From positions 3,679 to 25,764 of the forward strand of contig JACFNJ010000006.1 of NCBI GenBank assembly GCA_019454865.1: 22,086 nucleotides of DNA. The letters run 5' to 3'. This stretch comes from Bacteroidia bacterium (GTDB taxonomy: Bacteria; Bacteroidota; Bacteroidia; UKL13-3). The notes below the pieces were generated by a model. That model saw nothing but the letters and a program-made list of their open reading frames with translations, ran no database searches and had not been told where the DNA came from. Shown here piece after piece: positions 16,987 to 22,086 of the stretch (the first letter of the stretch is position 1; every line of letters starts with the position of its first letter). The position numbers were made by a program, and so were the translations under genes.

Positions 16987-17103
16987 CATTCACGAACACC
17001 AATTAATAATCATTACATCGTGAGTAAAACCAAAAGAGCCATTTTTTGCAAACGCACCGATAAGAATGATAACTTTACAAATTGATGAAAACAGAGATAA
17101 ATA

Positions 17104-18561
17104 ATGTTCGAGCAGACTTTTAAAAATATTGACGACATACTGCACAAAGACGCAGGTTGCGGTAGTGAATTGGACTATGTGGAGCAAACCAGTTGGATTT
17201 TGTTCCTCAAATATTTGGACGACTTGGAGAAAGACCGAGCCACAGCAGCCGAACTAACAGGAAAAACCTACTCGCCTATCGTTGAAAAACAATTTCAATG
17301 GACAGTTTGGGCAATGCCCAAAGGCAAAGACGGCAAACTCGACCACCACAACGCCCTAACAGGTGACGACCTCACTGACTTTGTAAACAACAAACTTTTC
17401 CCTTACCTCAAAAAGTTTAAACTAAATGCTGAAAGTGCCGACACCATTGCATACAAGATTGGCGAGATTTTCAGCGAACTGAAAAACCGTTTGCAAAGCG
17501 GCTATAATTTACGTGAGGTAATTAATCTCATAGATCAATTGCGTTTTCGTACCCATGCTGAGAAGCACGAAATGAGCCATCTGTATGAAGACAAAATCAA
17601 AAATATGGGCAACGCAGGGCGAAACGGTGGCGAATACTATACGCCCCGTCCACTGATTACTACCATTGTAAAAGTGGTTGCCCCAAAAATTGGCGACAAA
17701 ATTTATGATGGTGCTGTGGGTTCTGCGGGCTTCTTATGCGAAGCGTTCGACTATCTGAAGAATAGCAAATCACTTTCTACCAAAGAAACCGAGATACTGC
17801 AAAAACGCACCTTATACGGCAAAGAGAAAAAATCGTTGGCGTATATCATTGGCATTATGAATATGATTTTGCACGGGGTGGAAGCTCCCAACATCATACA
17901 CACCAACACGCTTGCCGAAAACCTTGCCGACATACAGGAAAAAGATCGCTATGATGTAGTGCTTGCCAATCCTCCATTTGGTGGAAAAGAAAGAGCAGAA
18001 GTGCAACAAAACTTCCCGATTAAAACAGGCGAAACCGCTTCGCTTTTTTTGCAGCACTTTATTAAAATTCTGAAAGCAGGTGGTAAGGCAGGTGTGGTAA
18101 TTAAAAATACTTTTTTGAGCAATACCGATAATGCCACAGTTGCCATACGCAAAACCTTGTTGGAAAACTGCAACCTGCATACGGTATTAGATTTGCCGGG
18201 TGGAACATTTACCGGTGCAGGGGTGAAAACCGTAGTGCTGTTTTTTGAAAAAGGAAAGCCCACGCAAAAGGTTTGGTTTTACCAGTTGAACCTTGACCGC
18301 AATTTGGGCAAGACCAACCCACTCAACGAAAACGATTTGGCAGAATTTGTAGCACTGCAAAAAACCTTTGCCGATAGCGAAAACTCTTGGACGGTAAATG
18401 TGGCTTCGATAGACTCAGCCACCTACGACTTAAGTGTAAAGAACCCGAACAAAAAAGAAGAAGTAACGCTACGCCAACCGACCGAGATTCTAGATGAAAT
18501 GCGAAAGTTGGATAGAGAAGCAGATGAAGTGTTGGAGAGCATTGCAAACCTTATTGTCTGA
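17104..18561 (+). CDS. hsdM: Type I restriction-modification DNA methyltransferase subunit
   Basis: N6-adenine methyltransferase of a type I restriction enzyme; with HsdS it protects host DNA, and with HsdR it forms the nuclease. 485 residues. The N-terminal helical domain (MFEQTFKNIDDILHKDAGCG, then LDYVEQTSWILFLKYLDDLE) is typical. Motif X-like GGEYYTPRPL is at 175-184, the SAM-binding motif I reads YDGAVGSAGFL at 201-211, and the catalytic NPPF is at 289-292. In most relatives motif I begins DPA; here it is DGA, while the Gly-rich core is kept. The last codon and stop (GTC TGA) lie inside the end of a repeat that flanks the next gene, so the C-terminus may have been reset by an insertion. 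Confidence 0.95.
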   Translation: MFEQTFKNIDDILHKDAGCGSELDYVEQTSWILFLKYLDDLEKDRATAAELTGKTYSPIVEKQFQWTVWAMPKGKDGKLDHHNALTGDDLTDFVNNKLFPYLKKFKLNAESADTIAYKIGEIFSELKNRLQSGYNLREVINLIDQLRFRTHAEKHEMSHLYEDKIKNMGNAGRNGGEYYTPRPLITTIVKVVAPKIGDKIYDGAVGSAGFLCEAFDYLKNSKSLSTKETEILQKRTLYGKEKKSLAYIIGIMNMILHGVEAPNIIHTNTLAENLADIQEKDRYDVVLANPPFGGKERAEVQQNFPIKTGETASLFLQHFIKILKAGGKAGVVIKNTFLSNTDNATVAIRKTLLENCNLHTVLDLPGGTFTGAGVKTVVLFFEKGKPTQKVWFYQLNLDRNLGKTNPLNENDLAEFVALQKTFADSENSWTVNVASIDSATYDLSVKNPNKKEEVTLRQPTEILDEMRKLDREADEVLESIANLIV

Positions 18562-18598
18562 ATCACTGATGAACACAGATTAAAGGATAACACAGATT
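18556..18598. repeat. Left half-copy of the palindromic repeat, with 15-bp terminal inverted repeat
   Basis: GTCTGAATCACTGAT (18556-18570) matches the reverse complement of the outer end of the two copies inside hsdS at 14 of 15 positions. It continues with AACACAGATT twice (18572-18581 and 18589-18598) around AAAGGAT, resembling the interior of those copies (AGATT and ACACAGATT in register within one base). The stretch covers the hsdM stop codon and ends exactly at the start codon of the GxxExxY gene. Confidence 0.75.
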
Positions 18599-18979
18599 AT
18601 GAATGTAGATTTAAAATACAAAGACATAACCGAAAAAATAATTGGGGCTTCATTTGAAGTGCATAAATTTTTAGGTAATGGCTTTCAGGAAGTGATTTAT
18701 CAGCGTGCATTGGCTTATGAAATGCGAAAAGCAGGATTGGAATTTGCCAGAGAAATAGAACAGGATATTTTTTATAAAGATTTGGAAGAGCCTATAGGTA
18801 CAAGAAGGGCTGATTTTGTGGTGGAAGGAAAAGTATTGGTTGAATTAAAAGCAATTATACAGCTTGAAGATGTGCATTTGGCTCAAGCATTAAATTACTT
18901 GAAAGCATACAAATTAGAAGTTGGTTTGCTCATCAACTTTGGCAGTAAGAGTTTAACCTTTAAGAGATTGGTATTATGA
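18599..18979 (+). CDS. GxxExxY protein, PDDEXK nuclease-like fold
   Basis: A 126-residue protein with the family motif G28-F-Q-E31-V-I-Y34 in LGNGFQEVIYQRAL and a nuclease-like core RRADFVVEGKVLVELKA, where D72, E82 and K84 form the D-(x)n-ExK pattern of PDDEXK enzymes. The family has no settled function; a nuclease or nucleic-acid role is inferred from the fold. It is complete (ITEKIIGASFEVHKFLG start, LLINFGSKSLTFKRL end). It lies between hsdM and hsdS, where a standard type I operon has no gene, and is bounded by inverted repeats on both sides. Its stop codon overlaps the hsdS ATG (ATGA at 18976-18979), so hsdS translation may depend on it. Confidence 0.9.
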   Translation: MNVDLKYKDITEKIIGASFEVHKFLGNGFQEVIYQRALAYEMRKAGLEFAREIEQDIFYKDLEEPIGTRRADFVVEGKVLVELKAIIQLEDVHLAQALNYLKAYKLEVGLLINFGSKSLTFKRLVL

Positions 18980-20424
18980 ATGAAATAAAAAGTCAGCATC
19001 ACGGATTAGTAGGATTAAAGGATTACACGAATGAAAAATCTGTGTCATCTGAGCAATCTAAGCAAATCCGTGATTCAGACAAAAAGTGCAGAAATATTAA
19101 ACGCAATTTTGAAACTGATATGAAACAAAAGAAAAGTCAGCATCACGGATTAGTAGGATTAAAGGATTACACAATCAAAAAATCTGTGTCATTTGGGCAA
19201 TCTAAGCAAATCCGTGATTCAGACAAATGGGAAATAAAGAAGTTGGAGGAAATTGGAAAAGTTTCAATGTGTAAAAGAGTATTTAAAGAAGATACTACAC
19301 CCGAAGGAGATATTCCATTTTACAAAATCGGCACTTTCGGAAAAAGTCCTGACGCATTTATTACTAAAGCAAAATATGACGAGTTCCGCAGTAAATTCTC
19401 ATTTCCCAAAAAAGGAGATATTCTTATTTCTGCTTCGGGAACAATTGGCAGACGAGTAAGGTATGATGGAGAACCTGCATATTTTCAAGACTCGAATATT
19501 GTTTGGATTGATAATGATGAGAAACAGGTATTAAATGACTACCTCTATCGTTTCTATGAAATTTGCAATTGGAAATCTACAAAAGGTGCAACAATTTCAA
19601 GGCTATATAACGATAATCTTAAGCAAATTGAAATTCCTTTCCCAAAATCTCTCCCCGAACAACAACGCATTGTTTCCATTTTAGACAAGGCATTTGCGGC
19701 AATAGACAAAGCAAAAGCCAATGCCGAACAAAACCTCAAAAACGCCAAAGAATTGTTTGAAAGCTATTTGCAGGGGGTGTTTGAGAATGGGAATTGGGAA
19801 ACGAAAAAAATTCAAGAAGTTACAAAAGTTATCAATGGTTATGCTTTTGCAAGCAAAGACTTTAAACCAACAAACACGATTAAGTCAATTAAAATTACAA
19901 ATGTTGGAGTGAAAGAATTTGTAGAAGAAGCCGATAATTACTTGCCCGAAAAATTTAAAGACACTCTAAAAGAAGTTCAAGTTAGAGAAGGAAATATTGT
20001 AATAGCATTGACAAGGACAATCATTTCAGCGGGGTTAAAAGTTGCTGTTGTTCCCGAAAGCTACGATGGTGCATTAGTAAACCAACGAGTTGCAGCATTA
20101 ATGCCAAAAGGAAATTTAATAAATCAGAAATACGTGTATTACTATTTGACTACAAGTGGTGTAGCAAAATATGTTTTGGAGCACGTTAATACTTTGATGC
20201 AGCCAAACCTTTCAATCAATGATTTGAAAAATATGCCTATTCCTTGTCCAAATTTAAAAGTCCAACAAACCATCGTCCGCCAATTAGATGCCCTGCGAGC
20301 CGAAACGCAAAAGTTGGAAGCGGTATATCAACAAAAAATTGCTAATTTGGAGGAACTGAAAAAATCAATCTTGCAAAAAGCATTTGCGGGAGAATTGAAA
20401 ACTGAAAATGCGGTTGCAGTATGA
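18976..20424 (+). CDS. hsdS: Type I restriction enzyme specificity subunit with repeat-derived N-terminal extension
   Basis: Reads the two halves of the bipartite target and holds two HsdM. 482 residues. Target domain 1 starts at W85 (WEIKKLEEIGKV) and includes GDIPFYKIGTFGK and KKGDILISASGTIGR; it ends in LPEQQRIVSILDKAF (226-240) and the first spacer helix to ~268. Target domain 2 starts at W274 (WETKKIQEVTKVINGYAF), with REGNIVIALTRTIISAG, and ends in a second helix (LKVQQTIVRQLDALRAETQK to LKKSILQKAFAGEL). Residues 5-36 and 53-84 are a duplicated 32-residue unit (SQHHGLVGLKDYT ... SKQIRDSDK) translated from a 96-bp DNA repeat; this is not part of the usual HsdS fold. ATG 18976 overlaps the previous stop; M49 (19120) could be a second start, still upstream of copy 2. 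Its stop overlaps the next gene by 4 bp. Confidence 0.93.
   Translation: MNEIKSQHHGLVGLKDYTNEKSVSSEQSKQIRDSDKKCRNIKRNFETDMKQKKSQHHGLVGLKDYTIKKSVSFGQSKQIRDSDKWEIKKLEEIGKVSMCKRVFKEDTTPEGDIPFYKIGTFGKSPDAFITKAKYDEFRSKFSFPKKGDILISASGTIGRRVRYDGEPAYFQDSNIVWIDNDEKQVLNDYLYRFYEICNWKSTKGATISRLYNDNLKQIEIPFPKSLPEQQRIVSILDKAFAAIDKAKANAEQNLKNAKELFESYLQGVFENGNWETKKIQEVTKVINGYAFASKDFKPTNTIKSIKITNVGVKEFVEEADNYLPEKFKDTLKEVQVREGNIVIALTRTIISAGLKVAVVPESYDGALVNQRVAALMPKGNLINQKYVYYYLTTSGVAKYVLEHVNTLMQPNLSINDLKNMPIPCPNLKVQQTIVRQLDALRAETQKLEAVYQQKIANLEELKKSILQKAFAGELKTENAVAV
18988..19083 (+). repeat. Palindromic repeat, copy 1 (inside hsdS)
   Basis: 96-bp unit whose ends GTCAGCATCACGGATT (18992-19007) and AATCCGTGATTCAGAC (19065-19080) are inverted repeats with 14 of 16 matches. 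The interior is also partly self-complementary. It encodes HsdS residues 5-36 with no stop. It differs from copy 2 at 6 of 96 positions and begins 8 bp after the GxxExxY stop. Confidence 0.9.
19132..19227 (+). repeat. Palindromic repeat, copy 2 (inside hsdS)
   Basis: Second copy of the 96-bp unit, exactly 144 bp (48 codons) after copy 1 and therefore in the same frame; it encodes HsdS residues 53-84. The perfect 10-bp inverted pair is ATCACGGATT (19142-19151) and AATCCGTGAT (19209-19218). It ends directly before W85, the first residue of the conserved target-recognition domain. Confidence 0.9.
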
Positions 20425-21866
20425 ATGAACAACAATTGATAGAATTATTGAACGAGCTTGTAAAACAGCCTCACGAAAGTGAATGGGTGGAGTTCAAACT
20501 CAATTATCATTCTGCCGAAGAAATTGGAGAACGAATTTCGGCTTTATCTAATGGTGCTTGCATTCACAATCAGCCATTCGGATATTTGGTGTTTGGTGTT
20601 GAAGACAAAACGCAAATCATCAAAGGCACAGCCTTTAAAGCCAAAGTTGCCAAAAAAGGAAATGAAGACATAGAACATTGGTTGCTTACCCGATTAAATC
20701 CAAGAATAGATTTTGCTGCTTATGAATTTGATTATGACGATTCAAGGCATATCTCCATTTATGTAATTCCAGCCACTAAAAACCAACCTGTTGAGTTTCT
20801 TCACCAGGCATATATTCGTGTAAGTAGTATCACCAGAAAGTTAAATGAGTTTCCGCAGAAACAAGCGAAAATTTGGAAGAAAGACACTATACCTTTTGAA
20901 AAAGAAATCGCCAAGGACAATCTAAGTACATCAGATATTACCAAGTATTTAAGCACTGAAACTTATTTTGATTTGTTGAAATTGCCTTATCCATCCAATC
21001 AGCAAGGTGTGATTGATAAATTTATGGATGAAGGTTTAGTTGTAAAAAACAATGGTTATGCAATAACCAAATTAGGGGCATTGCTTTTTTCAAAGCAGTT
21101 GAAAGATTTTGAAAGTGTGGAACGAAAATCAGTTCGAGTTATCGTTTACAAGGGTAAAAACAAAGTTGAAACAGAAAGGGAACAAATAGGAGCCAAAGGC
21201 TATGCTTTAGGTTTTGAAGGCTTAGTAGATTGGATAAACAGCCAATTGCCTGCCAATGAAGAAATAGGGAAAGCATTAAGAAAAGAAACTCGAATGTATC
21301 CTGAAATTGCAATCAGAGAGTTGGTTGCCAATGCTCTTATCCATCAGGACTTAACTGAAAAAGGTTTCCCGATGATAGAGATTTTCGCAGACAGAATTGA
21401 AATATCAAATCCCGGAACGCCTTTGGTTACACCAGACCGATTTATTGATGCTTATTTATCCCGAAATGAAAAATTAGCAGACCTTATGCGAAGAATGGGG
21501 TTTTGCGAGGAAAAAGGCAGTGGATTGGACAAGGTAATTTTTTACAATGAATTGTATCAACTGCCTGCCATAAATGTTGTCGTTTCAGAGAATAGAACAC
21601 GTGTAACAATGTATTGTTACAAAACATTGAACGATTTAGATAAAAAAGAAAAAATCAGAGCCTGTTATCAGCACGCTTGTTTGAAATATGTATCCAATGA
21701 GAAAATGACAAATCAAAGTCTAAGAGAAAGATTCAAAATTGAAGACCATAACTATTCAATTGCTTCACGCATTATTCGAGATGCCATTGATGAAAAAGTA
21801 ATTAAAGAAGATGACCCAGACAGTAAATCAAGAAAATATGCCAGCTATATACCATTTTGGGCTTAA
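20421..21866 (+). CDS. AlbA_2/Schlafen-type ATP-binding protein in restriction locus
   Basis: 481 residues. The N-terminal AlbA_2 (Schlafen AlbA-like, nucleic-acid-binding) domain covers ~17-136, with ESEWVEFKLNYH and GYLVFGVED. A middle winged-helix-like region follows. Residues ~285-370 match the GHKL-like ATPase region of this family: RMYPEIAIRELVANALIHQD (291-310), IEISNPGTP and EEKGSGLDKV (363-372). The C-terminus (NQSLRERFKIEDHNYSIASR) looks like another winged helix. Proteins of this kind are often called 'putative transcriptional regulator' or 'RecG-related', but there is no helicase core. It is a frequent passenger of type I restriction loci; whether it regulates the system or adds a defence activity is not established. 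Start overlaps the hsdS stop; 168 bp follow before hsdR. Confidence 0.88.
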   Translation: MNEQQLIELLNELVKQPHESEWVEFKLNYHSAEEIGERISALSNGACIHNQPFGYLVFGVEDKTQIIKGTAFKAKVAKKGNEDIEHWLLTRLNPRIDFAAYEFDYDDSRHISIYVIPATKNQPVEFLHQAYIRVSSITRKLNEFPQKQAKIWKKDTIPFEKEIAKDNLSTSDITKYLSTETYFDLLKLPYPSNQQGVIDKFMDEGLVVKNNGYAITKLGALLFSKQLKDFESVERKSVRVIVYKGKNKVETEREQIGAKGYALGFEGLVDWINSQLPANEEIGKALRKETRMYPEIAIRELVANALIHQDLTEKGFPMIEIFADRIEISNPGTPLVTPDRFIDAYLSRNEKLADLMRRMGFCEEKGSGLDKVIFYNELYQLPAINVVVSENRTRVTMYCYKTLNDLDKKEKIRACYQHACLKYVSNEKMTNQSLRERFKIEDHNYSIASRIIRDAIDEKVIKEDDPDSKSRKYASYIPFWA

Positions 21867-21870
21867 AAAC

Positions 21871-22022
21871 TTATTTGATGGTTGTTTGACCAACTCAGAA
21901 TTCTTATGTGATGGTTATGTGATAGATGGCGCCACCAATCAACTCAAATCATTGATATTCAATGATTTTTTATGTGATAGTTATGTGATTGGCAGCCCGA
22001 TTTTATTTGATGGTCATTTGAT
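21871..22022 (+). repeat. Phased 11-bp/33-bp direct repeat array before hsdR
   Basis: Four 20-bp units start at 21871, 21904, 21970 and 22003, that is at steps of 33, 66 and 33 bp. The clearest is TTATGTGATGGTTATGTGAT (21904-21923). Each unit is itself a tandem pair of TTATKTGAT words 11 bp apart, so the array runs on an 11-bp period with every third word degenerate. The missing unit at 21937 is replaced by a hairpin. It fills most of the 168-bp gap between the AlbA_2 gene and hsdR. Confidence 0.75.
21946..21971 (+). terminator. Perfect hairpin inside the array, possible terminator or attenuator
   Basis: AAATCATTGA and TCAATGATTT form a perfect 10-bp stem with a 3-nt loop; the T-run continues to 21971. 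It is AT-rich, so weak as an intrinsic terminator, but it is placed between the AlbA_2 gene and hsdR, where it could lower read-through into the nuclease gene. Confidence 0.4.
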
Positions 22023-22034
22023 AAAAGAGTAAAA

Positions 22035-22086
22035 ATGAACGAAGCAGAAACAAGAGCAGAACTCATAGACCCAAAGCTAAAGGCTT
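22035..22086 (+). CDS. hsdR: Type I restriction endonuclease subunit R, first 17 codons
   Basis: Only MNEAETRAELIDPKLKA and one further base are in the window. The ExRxxLIDPxLxxxGW-type opening is characteristic of HsdR/HSDR_N proteins, and the gene order (M, S, then R on one strand) supports it. HsdR carries the translocating motor and the nuclease. Unlike the upstream genes it does not overlap its neighbour, so its expression may be set separately by the repeat array in front of it. Confidence 0.82.
   Translation, partial: MNEAETRAELIDPKLKA

Larger units (their letters stand above)
16281..17103. other. Long gene-poor stretch between rpmE and the restriction locus
   Basis: About 820 bp with no convincing gene. 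Short open frames occur on both strands but overlap each other, lack family motifs and are rich in Phe/Cys/Asn, as random AT-rich frames are. The stretch holds two hairpin-forming inverted repeats (16558-16581 and 16971-16986), a G-run segment at 16714-16743, and a base composition that shifts from strongly AT-rich before ~16.7 kb to AC-rich on the plus strand after it. I read the change near 16.7 kb as the likely left border of the accessory restriction island. A TAACTTTA at 17070-17077 is a weak candidate -7 box for hsdM. Confidence 0.5.

Noticed and set aside
16778..17006. Open frames on both strands upstream of hsdM (67 and 74 codons)
   Set aside because: They overlap fully on opposite strands, have odd composition and no motif; treated as non-coding.
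18986..19230. hsdS 5' repeats as evidence of a frameshifted or dead gene
   Set aside because: The frame is open through both copies and both target domains and both helices are intact, so the gene appears functional.
21871..22022. CRISPR-like array (20-bp units with 13-bp spacers)
   Set aside because: Units are too short and internally tandem, spacers are too short, spacing has a gap and no cas gene is present; a phased direct repeat explains it better.

Overview
The window looks like chromosomal DNA of a Bacteroidota (Bacteroidetes) bacterium. It is AT-rich. Several upstream regions carry the TAnnTTTG-type -7 box (sometimes TAnnTTCG) typical of the phylum, three of them with a TTG 18-20 nt upstream. 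It holds a GlmU-like bifunctional protein of the Bacteroidetes type, a zinc-independent L31 and many lipoproteins with a 'SC' lipobox. I cannot assign an order or genus.

Layout. Positions 1-4533 read leftward: a truncated ornithine aminotransferase (rocD), then purN, a large unknown lipoprotein and ribH (transcribed ribH > lipoprotein > purN), then queA with its own promoter and terminator. Positions 4799-8647 read rightward: a diheme cytochrome c peroxidase-like lipoprotein, a WYL-domain regulator and guaB. Positions 8685-11873 read leftward: an unknown lipoprotein followed by priA. A 35-bp divergent promoter region separates these from a rightward operon of a low-molecular-weight phosphatase, aroB and aroA (11909-14704). 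This meets head-on the leftward GlmU-like gene and rpmE (14701-16222). Up to here the window is ordinary core metabolism: purine, riboflavin, queuosine, GMP and shikimate synthesis, replication restart and cell-wall precursor supply.

From about 16.3 kb the character changes. An ~880-bp stretch without a convincing gene leads into a type I restriction-modification locus: hsdM, a GxxExxY (PDDEXK-fold) gene, hsdS, an AlbA_2/Schlafen-type ATPase-like gene and the first 17 codons of hsdR. Genes 2-4 are chained by 4-bp ATGA overlaps, while hsdR is set apart by 168 bp.

The most unusual part is inside this locus. The GxxExxY gene is bounded by near-identical 15-bp inverted repeats (18556-18570 and 19066-19080, again at 19210-19224) that belong to a ~96-bp palindromic repeat. 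The left end supplies the hsdM stop codon. Two full copies lie in frame in the 5' part of hsdS and give HsdS a duplicated 32-residue extension. I read this as a small palindrome-flanked unit that entered between hsdM and hsdS and redrew both gene borders without breaking either frame. A second odd structure, an 11-bp/33-bp phased repeat array around a perfect hairpin, fills the gap before hsdR.

No rRNA, tRNA, CRISPR array or transposase gene was seen. All family assignments are from reading the sequence, without database searches.
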